From NCBI GenBank assembly GCA_949300425.1, contig CASGED010000047.1:1-42815 (forward strand): a stretch of DNA of 42,815 bases, in the 5' to 3' direction. The stretch comes from an uncultured Bacteroides sp. (GTDB taxonomy: Bacteria > Bacteroidota > Bacteroidia > Bacteroidales > Bacteroidaceae). Below are positions 1 through 8,531 of the stretch, piece after piece. Positions within the stretch are counted from its first letter, which is position 1. Each line of letters begins with the position of its first letter. Both the position numbers and the translations under genes were made by a program. The notes under the pieces were generated by a model that saw nothing but the letters and a program-made list of their open reading frames with translations, did no database searches and was not told where the DNA came from.

Positions 1-8
1 GGGAATTT

Positions 9-241
9 AACTGTGTGTTTACGATGGAACGCAGATGACGCAGATGGGACGGATGAACGCAGATTTAAAAAAGGGGCTTCGCCTGTCACCCCGAGCGTAG
101 TCGAGGGGTCTCACATAAGGCTCAACTCTGCGTTACATGAGATGTCTCGACAAGCTCGACATGACAGATACCCCAAAATTAATCTGCGTAAATCTGCGCT
201 CGTCTGTGTCATCTGCGTTCCATCGAATACACAGCACAGTT
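9..241. repeat. Palindromic intergenic repeat element (nested inverted repeats)
   Basis: The outer arms read roughly AACTGTG...CGATGGAACGCAGATGACGC at the left and the reverse complement (ATCTGCGTTCCATCG...CACAGTT) at the right. An inner imperfect inverted pair contains GAGCGTAGTCGAGGGGTCTC and GAGATGTCTCGACAAGCTCG. Unit words such as CGCAGAT recur many times. A related copy in the same orientation is at 42690-42815, and both are preceded by GGGAATTTA. The 91-residue open frame across this element (from 13) is most likely fortuitous. It lies directly upstream of glnK. It looks like a non-coding repeat of the kind scattered through Bacteroidetes genomes; mobility is not shown. Confidence 0.8.
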
Positions 242-274
242 CGATAAATTATCATTTACTTAATCAATATAGTT

Positions 275-631
275 ATGAAGAAAATTGAAGCAATCATCCG
301 CCGGACGAAGTTCGAGGATGTAAAAGAGGCATTGTTGGCCGCGGACATTGAGTGGTTCTCTTACTACGATGTGCGTGGCGTGGGCAAGACGCGCGAAGGG
401 CGCATCTATCGGGGAGTCATGTACGACACCAGTTCCATTGAACGCATTATGCTCTCCATCGTCGTGCGCGACAAGAATGTAGAGAAAACCGTGCGGGCCA
501 TCCTGCGTGCCGCACAGACGGGCGAGATAGGCGACGGGCGTATCTTTGTCATCCCGGTGGAAGACTCTGTCCGCATCCGTACCGGCGAGCGGGGCGACAT
601 CGCGCTCTACAATGCGGAGCAGGAAAAATGA
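275..631 (+). CDS. glnK: P-II family nitrogen regulatory protein (GlnK/GlnB type)
   Basis: A 118-residue trimeric PII signalling protein, near the usual 112 residues. It would sense ATP/ADP and 2-oxoglutarate and dock on the ammonium channel encoded next door. The start MKKIEAII, the T-loop segment YRGVMY (residues 45-50) and the C-terminal signature AQTGEIGDGRIF followed by RIRTGE are all present. Tyr50 aligns with the uridylylated Tyr51 of Escherichia coli. The T-loop appears one residue shorter than GlnB before this Tyr, and the position of the Mg/2-oxoglutarate ligand Gln39 is Thr, so ligand responses may differ. It lies 34 bp before the likely amtB start and is surely cotranscribed; glnK-amtB pairing is classic. 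No clear TAnnTTTG promoter was seen upstream, where the palindromic repeat ends 33 bp before the ATG. Confidence 0.95.
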   Translation: MKKIEAIIRRTKFEDVKEALLAADIEWFSYYDVRGVGKTREGRIYRGVMYDTSSIERIMLSIVVRDKNVEKTVRAILRAAQTGEIGDGRIFVIPVEDSVRIRTGERGDIALYNAEQEK

Positions 632-665
632 ATGTGATGAATAACCTACTTAAACTTTGATAATC

Positions 666-1925
666 ATGGATATAACGACACTAAACAGCGGTAACACCGC
701 TTGGATAATGGTTTCTACCATCTTGGTACTGTTAATGAGTATTCCCGGCATCGCCCTTTTCTATGGCGGACTGGTGCGCCGGAAGAACATCTTAAGCATT
801 GTGATGCAGACGCTGTTCATTGTGGGCGTAGTCAGCATTCTGTGGATAGCGTTCGGCTACAGTTGGGCGTTCGATACGAGTTTCGCCGAGTCTGGCAATC
901 CGCTGGCGTTCCTTATGGGCGGTTTTGACAAAGCGTTTCTGCATGGCATCGACATTCATACACTGACTACGGGCGACATACCGGAACTGGTCTTTGTCAT
1001 GTTCCAGTGCATGTTTGCCATCATTACGCCGGCATTGATACTGGGTGCCTTTGCCGAACGCATCAAGTTTTCCGGTTACATCGTGTTTATTACCCTATGG
1101 GTGATATTGGCCTATTTCCCCATGGCGCATTGGGTATGGGGCGGAGGTTTCTTGCAACAGATGGGAGCCATCGACTTTGCCGGAGGTACAGTCGTACATA
1201 TCAATGCCGGAATTTCTGCCTTGGTAATGGCCGTTATGCTGGGCAAGCGAATGGATTACCGGATTGGACACCCCATCACGCCGCATAATGTGACTTACGT
1301 CTTTATGGGTACATCGTTCCTTTGGTTAGGATGGTTTGGTTTCAATGCCGGTAGCGGACTTGCCGCCGACGGGCTTGCCGCCAACGCTTTCTTGGTGACG
1401 CACGTCGCTACAGCCATGGCGGCTATCACCTGGATGGTGATGGACTGGCTGTGCAACAAGAAGCCTACTACCATCGGTGCTTGTACGGGTGCCGTGGCGG
1501 GATTGGTGGCTATTACGCCTGCCGCCGGTACGGTAGACTTGTTGGGTGCATTCTGCATCGGCATTATTACGCCTGTGGTCTGCTTCTTTATGGTAGCTGC
1601 CGTGAAACCTCACTTTAAGTACGATGACGCGCTGGATGCCTTTGGCGTGCATGGTGTAGGTGGTATTATCGGTTCGGTACTGACCGGTGTGTTTGCCACA
1701 CGGTTTATCACGGGCGAAGGCGGTGTGCAAGGTGCGCTTTATGGCGACTGGCATCAGCTGTGGGTGCAGGTGCTTACCACACTTATCTCCATCGTGTTCA
1801 GTGCGGTTGTCACTTACATCCTGTTTAAGGTGGTGGATGCCACGATAGGACTGCGTGTTGACAAGCGGGTAGAGGAAGAAGGACTTGACATCTACGAACA
1901 TGGTGAGTCGGCGTACAATAATTAA
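666..1925 (+). CDS. amtB: Ammonium transporter, Amt/Rh family
   Basis: A 419-residue inner-membrane ammonium channel with about 11 hydrophobic segments. The two pore histidines are visible in GGTVVHINAG (His178) and FGVHGVGG (His329), matching the E. coli AmtB twin-His pair; AFAERIKFSGY and the conserved WxxWFGFNAGS stretch are also family hallmarks. I chose the ATG at 666; the frame is also open from a TTG at 657, which would only add three residues. The Met-Asp start without a long signal sequence is normal for Bacteroidetes Amt proteins. The cytoplasmic tail (VEEEGLDIYEHGESAY) is the usual PII-proximal tail. Preceded by glnK, it forms a two-gene nitrogen-uptake unit. Downstream lies a long intergenic region before susC. 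Confidence 0.95.
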   Translation: MDITTLNSGNTAWIMVSTILVLLMSIPGIALFYGGLVRRKNILSIVMQTLFIVGVVSILWIAFGYSWAFDTSFAESGNPLAFLMGGFDKAFLHGIDIHTLTTGDIPELVFVMFQCMFAIITPALILGAFAERIKFSGYIVFITLWVILAYFPMAHWVWGGGFLQQMGAIDFAGGTVVHINAGISALVMAVMLGKRMDYRIGHPITPHNVTYVFMGTSFLWLGWFGFNAGSGLAADGLAANAFLVTHVATAMAAITWMVMDWLCNKKPTTIGACTGAVAGLVAITPAAGTVDLLGAFCIGIITPVVCFFMVAAVKPHFKYDDALDAFGVHGVGGIIGSVLTGVFATRFITGEGGVQGALYGDWHQLWVQVLTTLISIVFSAVVTYILFKVVDATIGLRVDKRVEEEGLDIYEHGESAYNN

Positions 1926-2481
1926 AGCTTTGTGCCGTATGGCTGTATGAATGTTCGTTTGTTCATTCATTCATTTGTTGATATTCTATACTATCGGTCC
2001 GGCAGATGTATGTACCCTCTCCTGAACAGCTTTTAGGATAGGGCCAGGGAAGGTTAGAAACATAGACCCCGAATGTTTCTAACCTTCCCCCTTTATGTTA
2101 GAAACCTTCGGCCTTTGTGTCTCTGACATAGAAACGGAGTTCTTGAAAATATTTGTGCTTTTGTATGTTGTTTTTATCTGTCGGAACTTTGAGGATGGGT
2201 GTATTTTGTTGCATCGACCGTGAAGTCTTGCTTGGAAGCTCTTTTTTGCCTTATTCTGCCAAGGGACGCTTGCAATCGTTTGCATCGTTCATGGACTACT
2301 TTCTCCCTTCTTCATGGCGTTGTTACACGGATAACATCTACATTTGTTCACGTCTTATAGCGACTGCTCGGAAAATGCCATGAAACACCAGCCCGCCGTT
2401 GTAAGTCTGTAGCCACTTCCTTGTGGCGTATGAGAAGAAAATTGTATTATATTTATTGTTAACTTTAATTGTTTTAGATGC
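1926..2481. other. Intergenic region between amtB and susC, with 22-bp phased hairpin repeats
   Basis: No convincing gene: the 76-residue frame 2153-2383 lacks any recognisable feature. The region holds a perfect 17-bp inverted repeat (2047-2063 / 2073-2089) that begins a 22-bp phased array. A possible -7 box TACATTTG sits at 2339-2346 (upstream TTG at 2320-2322 with a suboptimal 16-bp spacer), and an AT-rich leader TATATTTA at 2448-2455 precedes the susC start. The exact promoter is not certain. Confidence 0.6.
2047..2134. repeat. 22-bp phased array of GTTAGAAAC/GTTTCTAAC cores
   Basis: Four consecutive 22-bp units start at 2047, 2069, 2091 and 2113. At the same offset each carries a 9-bp core: GTTAGAAAC (2053), GTTTCTAAC (2075), GTTAGAAAC (2097) and GTCTCTGAC (2119). 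The first two units form a perfect 17-bp hairpin. No T-run follows the hairpin, so it is not a classical terminator. Function unknown; a similar layout occurs downstream of the same operon (9660-9857). Confidence 0.75.
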
Positions 2482-5400
2482 ATGAAGCAAGTTAATCTTA
2501 GAATCAATCAAAAGATTCTTTCCCTACTTGTAGGGTTGTTTTTGTGTGTAGGCGCTTATGCACAGACAGTTACCGTGAAAGGGCATGTCGTTGATGCCAC
2601 GGGGCTGGAAGTCATTGGCGCGAATGTCGTGGAAAAGGGCAATACCACCAACGGTACGATTACCGACTTCGAAGGTAACTTTACGCTGACCGTACCCCAG
2701 GGTGCCACCCTTCAAATCTCTTTCATTGGTTATAAACCGGCTGAAGTGGCCGCCGCTCCTACGGTGTACGTGAAATTGGAGGACGATACCGAGCTGCTGA
2801 GCGAAGTGGTGGTTATCGGTTACGGTCGTGCAAAGAAAAGCGACATGACCGGTTCGGTTACGGCCATCAAGCCGGATGAAATCAACAAGGGCCTTCAAGT
2901 AAGCGCCCAAGACATGATGCAAGGTAAGATTGCCGGTGTGAACGTTCAGACCAGCGGTGGTGAGCCGGGTGGTAGTGCCAACATCCGTATTCGTGGTGGT
3001 TCGTCACTGAACGCGTCAAATGACCCGTTGATTGTTATCGACGGTTTAGCGATGGATAATTATGGTATGCAGGGTATGTCCAACCCGTTGAACTTGGTAA
3101 ACCCTGCCGATATTGAAAGCTTTACGGTATTGAAAGACGCTTCGGCCACAGCTATTTATGGTAGCCGTGCTTCCAATGGTGTCATCATTATCACGACCAA
3201 GAAAGGCCGCAAAGGCATGAAGCCGACTGTTACCTACAATGGAAACGTGTCGTTCAGTAAAGTGGTCAATAAGGTGGATGTGCTGAATGCCTCGGAGTTT
3301 ATGGATTATATCCAAGGCAAGACCGGTATGACTGATGAAGAATGGTTGGCAAGCAATTATTATGCAAGCATGGGCTATTACAGTGCCTACGAGTATATTA
3401 CGGATGACAGCGGAAAGATTACCGGAATCGGACCTGCTGCCGGCGCAGAACATTTGTTTGCTGATACGGATTGGCAAGACCAAATTTATCGTACGGCCAT
3501 CAGTACCGACCATAATGTGACAGTTGCCGGTGCCTACAAGAATCTTCCTTATCGTCTTAGCTTTGGTTATACCAACCAACAAGGTATCTTGAAGACTTCC
3601 GATTACGAGCGTTACACGCTGAGCCTGAATTTGAATCCTACCTTCTTTGATGAACATCTGACGGTGAACTTCAGCGCAAAAGGTATGATAGCCAATACTA
3701 GTTATGCGCAAACGGGAGCGATAGGTGCCGCTACTTCTATGGATCCTACCAAACCGGTGATGATTAACGATCCTATTTATAACAATAACTTTGGAGGCTA
3801 TTTCAGTTACCATGTGGCGGTAGACCATTCTGACCCGGATTGGTTATTTGAACCGCAATCTTTGGCGGCTGACAATCCGATGCTTTTGCTGAATTCTGCA
3901 ACGGATAAAGGTAAGGGTAAGCAATTGAATGGAAATTTGGAATTGGATTATAAGATTCATGGTTTTGAAGATTTGCATTTGCACGTGAATGCAGGTATGG
4001 ACTTGAAGAGCGGTGAAAGTAACAAATGGTATAGCCGTTACAATCCGGACAATTATTACTTTGGTAACCAAGGGTGGAATACACAGGATACCTATAACCT
4101 TTCGCTGAACATGTATGCGCAATACATCAAAGAGTTTAATGAAAACCATAACTTCGATGTGATGGCCGGTTACGAGTGGCAGCACTTCCACAAAGAAACG
4201 GACTATTATTACTATGGTACTTATCCGGAAACAAACCTTAATACGCCGGGTGAACTTTATAACCCTTCTCAAAATACGCTTTATAAGACGGAAAATTACC
4301 TGGTATCATTCTTTGGACGTGCCAACTACTCCCTTTTGGACCGTTATCTGTTTACTTTCACGATGCGTGCCGATGGTTCTTCCCGTTTCCATAAGGATGA
4401 ACGTTGGGGCTACTTCCCTTCAGCAGCCATCGGTTGGAAAATCAAGAATGAGGCATTCTTAAAAGATGTGGATGCGGTGAGTGATATGAAACTGAGATTA
4501 GGTTGGGGTATGACCGGTCAGCAGGAGGGCATCAATGATTATTATTATATAACGACCTATTCTAATAATAGTCAAGGTGCTTATTACCCGATAGTAGGTA
4601 ATGGCAGCACCATCCGTCCCGATGCTTACAATACACGTTTGACATGGGAAAAGACCACGACGTACAATGCCGGTATTGATTTGGGATTCTTCAACGACCG
4701 TTTGACAGCTAATATTGATTACTACTATCGTAAGACAACTGACTTGATCAATACAGTAGCTGTGTCTGCTGGTACTAATTTTAGGAATAGAGTGACGAGT
4801 AACATTGGTGGTTTACATAATCAAGGTCTGGAGTTTTCTGTTACTGCACGACCCATTCAGACTACGGATTGGAGTTGGGAACTGGGCTTCAACTTTACGT
4901 ACAATGATAACGAAATTGATGAATTGGTGGCTGGCAATGATAGTGATTACAAAATTCTGCATGGCGGATTGGCCGTAGGTGACAGTGGTTCGGATGGTAT
5001 ACAGGCCTATGCGGTGGGACAACCCGCTTCCGCTTATTATACATTCCAGCAAGTATATGATGAGAACGGACAACCTATAGAAGGTGAATTTGTAGACCGC
5101 AATGGCGATGGCGTTATCAACAACAACGACCGTTATTTCTACAAGAAGGCTGACGCTGATGTGATGATGGGTCTTACTTCCAAGTTGATGTATAAGAATT
5201 GGGACTTTAGTTTTTCTTTACGTGCCAGCCTGGGTAACTACGCTTACAATGCCGTAGAAGCAAACAACTCGAATACTTCTGTAGACCGTTTGTATAATGG
5301 TGACAGTTGGCACAATGTGTTGACAATGGGTATGGACAAGAACTGGGCTTATGTATCTACAACGGATGCCTTGTCCGACTATTTCATCCAGAACGCTTCG

Positions 5401-5604
5401 TTCTTGAAATGTGACAATATTACATTGGGCTATAGTTTCGACAAGTTGTTTGGCAAGATTGGCGGTCGTGTCTACGCCACCGTGCAAAACGTATTTACCA
5501 TTACGAAGTACAAGGGTATTGATCCGGAAATCAGTGGCGGATATGATGGAAACATTTATCCGCGTCCTTTCACAGGCATTTTCGGTTTGTCGCTCAATTT
5601 CTAA
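2482..5604 (+). CDS. SusC-like TonB-dependent outer-membrane transporter (first system)
   Basis: A 1040-residue TonB-dependent transporter that would import oligosaccharides through the outer membrane with its SusD partner. Visible in order: signal peptide (about residues 1-27, ending VGAYAQ), a carboxypeptidase-D-regulatory-like domain (about 29-105), the SusC-type motif SEVVVIGYG with the plug domain (about 105-235, including FTVLKDASATAIYGSRASNG), and a 22-strand-barrel region ending FGLSLNF. A calcium-loop-like DRNGDGVINNND segment lies near residue 872. It heads a susCDEF operon with a 22-bp gap to susD. The start at 2482 leaves a good signal peptide; the ATG at 2478 is out of frame. Local base composition is AT-richer than the second SusC in this window. 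The substrate is inferred only from SusE/SusF-like partners. Confidence 0.95.
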   Translation: MKQVNLRINQKILSLLVGLFLCVGAYAQTVTVKGHVVDATGLEVIGANVVEKGNTTNGTITDFEGNFTLTVPQGATLQISFIGYKPAEVAAAPTVYVKLEDDTELLSEVVVIGYGRAKKSDMTGSVTAIKPDEINKGLQVSAQDMMQGKIAGVNVQTSGGEPGGSANIRIRGGSSLNASNDPLIVIDGLAMDNYGMQGMSNPLNLVNPADIESFTVLKDASATAIYGSRASNGVIIITTKKGRKGMKPTVTYNGNVSFSKVVNKVDVLNASEFMDYIQGKTGMTDEEWLASNYYASMGYYSAYEYITDDSGKITGIGPAAGAEHLFADTDWQDQIYRTAISTDHNVTVAGAYKNLPYRLSFGYTNQQGILKTSDYERYTLSLNLNPTFFDEHLTVNFSAKGMIANTSYAQTGAIGAATSMDPTKPVMINDPIYNNNFGGYFSYHVAVDHSDPDWLFEPQSLAADNPMLLLNSATDKGKGKQLNGNLELDYKIHGFEDLHLHVNAGMDLKSGESNKWYSRYNPDNYYFGNQGWNTQDTYNLSLNMYAQYIKEFNENHNFDVMAGYEWQHFHKETDYYYYGTYPETNLNTPGELYNPSQNTLYKTENYLVSFFGRANYSLLDRYLFTFTMRADGSSRFHKDERWGYFPSAAIGWKIKNEAFLKDVDAVSDMKLRLGWGMTGQQEGINDYYYITTYSNNSQGAYYPIVGNGSTIRPDAYNTRLTWEKTTTYNAGIDLGFFNDRLTANIDYYYRKTTDLINTVAVSAGTNFRNRVTSNIGGLHNQGLEFSVTARPIQTTDWSWELGFNFTYNDNEIDELVAGNDSDYKILHGGLAVGDSGSDGIQAYAVGQPASAYYTFQQVYDENGQPIEGEFVDRNGDGVINNNDRYFYKKADADVMMGLTSKLMYKNWDFSFSLRASLGNYAYNAVEANNSNTSVDRLYNGDSWHNVLTMGMDKNWAYVSTTDALSDYFIQNASFLKCDNITLGYSFDKLFGKIGGRVYATVQNVFTITKYKGIDPEISGGYDGNIYPRPFTGIFGLSLNF

Positions 5605-5626
5605 CTAATCAATAAAACGAAGAATT

Positions 5627-7255
5627 ATGAAAATAAATAGATTGAAATCTTTTCTGTATGGTGCGGCCCTGCTTTTGGGATTAGGGGTTACATCGTGTAT
5701 AGGCGATTTGGATGTGGAGTCCATTGACCCGCAAAAAAATACGGAATTAAATCAGGACGCACTATTTAATAAGGTGTATGCCTCGTTTTCCTTGACCGGA
5801 TTGACCGGTCCGGATGGTAATCCTGACTTGGACGATGTGGACGAAGGACGTAGTGACTTCTTCCGTACGCTATTCTATCTGAATGAGTTTACTTCTGATG
5901 AAGTACATTGGGTATGGTCAACCGATGCCGGTATTCCGGAACTGTTGCACAACTCATGGGGTGAAAGCTGTGTGTTTTCAGCGGCCATGTATTACCGTTT
6001 GTATTTCACCATTACGCTTTGTAATTTCTATTTGGCGGAAGCATCGGGTGCGGCAGACCAAGAGATGCGCAATGCGGAAGTGCGTTTCATCCGTGCTTTG
6101 AACTATTACTATATAATGGATTTCTATGGACAGGGAGCTTTCACGGAAGAAGTTTCTATAGATGCTCCTATTGGGTATAACCGCCAGCAGTTATTCGATT
6201 ATATAGAGAGCGAATTGTTGGCTTGTGCGGATGTGATGGCTCAGCCCGGACAGAATACGTATGGTCGTGTGGACCGTGTGGCCGCTTGGCTGCTTCTGGC
6301 CCGCTTGTATCTTAACGCGGAGGTCTATACAGGCACGGCACGTTGGCAAGATGCCATGACGTATGCTGAGAGGGTTATTGAAAACGGTTATTATCATTTG
6401 AATACGACGGGTGCGACCAATCCTGCTACGGGTGAAGTTTATTCGCCTTACCAGATGTTGTTCTTGTCAGATAATAACTCAAATGGCGCACAGTATGAAA
6501 ATATCATGGTCGGTATGTTTGACGATGAGAATACCAAGAGCCATGGTGGTACACAGTTCTTGGTTCAGGGTAGTTATAGTAACAAAGATGCTACGATGTT
6601 GTCTTATGCTCCATCGGGCGTTGATAACAGTTGGGGTAAATGTATTCGCCTCCGTAAACAACTGATTGAAAAATTCTTCCCCAATGGTGCGCCGCAAACA
6701 AGTGTATTATCCGATTTCCTTGCTCAAGCGGGGGACGATCGTGCGTTATTCTATGGCTACGGTTTGAATGAGAGCATTGAAGATGAAAGTACAGACGAGA
6801 AATATGGTTTCAATTGCGTAAAGTTCCGCAATGTGAACTCTACGGGTGCCAGCAATAACGACCCGGGCTTTGTCAATACAGACCTGCCGTTGATGCGTAT
6901 TGCTGAGGCTTATCTGACGTATGCGGAGGCTTCGGTTCGCCTGAACGGTACGGTGGGTAATACGGACGCGAAAGAGAAAATTGACGCCTTGAGAGACCGT
7001 GCCAATGCCAGCAGGCAAAGCAGTTATTCGTTGGATGATATTTGCGATGAATGGAGTCGTGAGTTTTGGATGGAAGGTCGTCGTCGTATGGACTTGATTC
7101 GTTTCGGTAAGTTTGGCGGACAGGCTGCCTATCGTTGGGAATGGATGGGTGGAACTTATTCCGGAAACCAGTTCCCTGCTTATATGAACATCTATCCGTT
7201 GCCTGTCAACGAAATTGCTAACAATAGTAATTTGAGTCAAAATCCGGGCTATTAA
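5627..7255 (+). CDS. SusD/RagB-family glycan-binding outer-membrane lipoprotein (first system)
   Basis: A 542-residue surface lipoprotein that forms the lid over the SusC barrel and captures glycan. The signal peptide ends in the lipobox GVTSC (Cys24). Tetratricopeptide-like helical repeats characteristic of SusD are visible: RFIRALNYYYIMDFYG, RVAAWLLLARLYLNAEVY, the late LMRIAEAYLTYAEASVRLNG and the conserved C-terminal SREFWMEGRRRMDLIRFGKF. The length is normal for starch-type SusD homologues (about 550). It sits 22 bp after susC and 17 bp before the SusE-like gene. Glycan specificity cannot be read from the sequence. Confidence 0.93.
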   Translation: MKINRLKSFLYGAALLLGLGVTSCIGDLDVESIDPQKNTELNQDALFNKVYASFSLTGLTGPDGNPDLDDVDEGRSDFFRTLFYLNEFTSDEVHWVWSTDAGIPELLHNSWGESCVFSAAMYYRLYFTITLCNFYLAEASGAADQEMRNAEVRFIRALNYYYIMDFYGQGAFTEEVSIDAPIGYNRQQLFDYIESELLACADVMAQPGQNTYGRVDRVAAWLLLARLYLNAEVYTGTARWQDAMTYAERVIENGYYHLNTTGATNPATGEVYSPYQMLFLSDNNSNGAQYENIMVGMFDDENTKSHGGTQFLVQGSYSNKDATMLSYAPSGVDNSWGKCIRLRKQLIEKFFPNGAPQTSVLSDFLAQAGDDRALFYGYGLNESIEDESTDEKYGFNCVKFRNVNSTGASNNDPGFVNTDLPLMRIAEAYLTYAEASVRLNGTVGNTDAKEKIDALRDRANASRQSSYSLDDICDEWSREFWMEGRRRMDLIRFGKFGGQAAYRWEWMGGTYSGNQFPAYMNIYPLPVNEIANNSNLSQNPGY

Positions 7256-7272
7256 TTAAACCAATAAAGAAA

Positions 7273-8466
7273 ATGAATATGAAAAAGATATTATTTGCTT
7301 CCTTATTAGGAGTCCTTACCTTGGGATTTTTCTCTTGTGAGGATGACAATGACTCCAATCCCGTTGTGCAGCAGCCAAGCGGTTTTGAACTGAACACACC
7401 GGCTTTGGCGGGCAATGTGTACGACTTGGAGCGGACGGACTCGATTAGTTTCACATACAGCCAGCCGGACTACGGATATACGGCTGCGGTGAGTTATTAT
7501 GCACAGGTTTCGCTGACCGATACATGGGAAAATCCGACTGATGAAGAGGCTGCTCCGGTGTTCGTGGAATTGGATGGCTTTGTGAATAAAGCGGAATATA
7601 AGGCGGCCGCCAATTTGGTAGACCGTGCCATTATGCAAATGGGTGAGTATGCGGAAGAAGATGTGCCGGAAACGTTGACCATTTATGTCCGCATGAGAGC
7701 CGTGCTGTATTCCGGTTACGAATGCTTCTCTAATACCATTCAGTTGACGGTCGCTCCTTATTATACCGAACTGAGTGAAGCTGAACCTGAAATGTGGTAT
7801 CTGGTAGGTGGCTGCATAGGTGATGGCAGTTGGGACAATACAGCTGACGGTATAGGAGTGAATTTGGTTCCGATGTCTTTGGTTGCCGGTTATGAATACA
7901 ATGCTTCGACTGGAAAGGGCCTCTTGACTTATACAGGTTACTTCCTCGCCAATCAAGGATTCAAGTTGGTGATGACTCCCGGCGGTTGGGACAATCAGTG
8001 GGGTAACAGCGGTGCTGACGGTATTGACAATCCGGTTAAGAACGATGGCGCAGCGAAGAACTTGTTAGTTCCCTCTGACGGATATTATACGATTACGCTG
8101 AATACGGAAACGGACGAATTGACCGTTGAAGCCGTTACGGATGCACCGAGTGTTTACCATATTCAGATACAAGGTGACTTTAACGAGTGGAAAGACGCCG
8201 CAATGGAACCTGTCAATAAGGCGACACCTGACAATAATCATGTCTGGAAGTATGAACTGGATGCTACAGGCGGTGATACGACGGCTAAGTTCAAGATAAG
8301 TCCTGAAGATGATGGTGATAAGGGTTGGAGTGTCAACTGGGGTGGTACAGAGTTCCCCTACGGTATTGGTACTCAGAATGGAGCGGATATTCCGGTTACG
8401 GCAGGCAAGTATCTCATTATTTTCAATGACATTACCGGTTACTATCATTTCTATACAATAGAATAA
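7273..8466 (+). CDS. SusE-like surface glycan-binding lipoprotein
   Basis: A 397-residue lipoprotein with the layout of SusE (387 residues in the archetype): signal peptide and lipobox GFFSC (Cys22), followed at once by EDDND, an acidic stretch expected of a Bacteroidetes surface-export signal. A SusE-type N-terminal domain spans about residues 35-165, then two carbohydrate-binding-module-like domains, one starting at MWYLVGGCIGDGSW and one at IQIQGDFNEWKDA. The GDFNEW motif resembles starch-binding modules of SusE/SusF. An alternative start at 7279 removes Met-Asn and gives MKKILFASLL. It would hold alpha-glucan or another glycan at the surface together with SusD and SusF. Operon position after susD supports the call; the substrate is inferred. 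Confidence 0.85.
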   Translation: MNMKKILFASLLGVLTLGFFSCEDDNDSNPVVQQPSGFELNTPALAGNVYDLERTDSISFTYSQPDYGYTAAVSYYAQVSLTDTWENPTDEEAAPVFVELDGFVNKAEYKAAANLVDRAIMQMGEYAEEDVPETLTIYVRMRAVLYSGYECFSNTIQLTVAPYYTELSEAEPEMWYLVGGCIGDGSWDNTADGIGVNLVPMSLVAGYEYNASTGKGLLTYTGYFLANQGFKLVMTPGGWDNQWGNSGADGIDNPVKNDGAAKNLLVPSDGYYTITLNTETDELTVEAVTDAPSVYHIQIQGDFNEWKDAAMEPVNKATPDNNHVWKYELDATGGDTTAKFKISPEDDGDKGWSVNWGGTEFPYGIGTQNGADIPVTAGKYLIIFNDITGYYHFYTIE

Positions 8467-8531
8467 CATTTAGCGGAGGATGCTCTTCCCGTTAAGACAT
8501 CCTCCCTTTCAAACCTATAAAAAGAACGTTT

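Noticed and set aside
13-288. 91-residue open frame before glnK
   Set aside because: It lies in the palindromic repeat and has no recognisable protein feature; related repeat at the other end of the window does not keep the frame meaningful.
1326-1970. 214-residue open frame antisense to amtB
   Set aside because: It is a shadow of the clearly identified amtB.
2047-2089. Perfect 17-bp hairpin as amtB terminator
   Set aside because: It has no T-run and belongs to a 22-bp repeat series; termination is possible but not supported.
2153-2383. 76-residue open frame upstream of the first susC
   Set aside because: No homologous pattern recognised, no signal or domain; the region is better explained as leader/promoter DNA.
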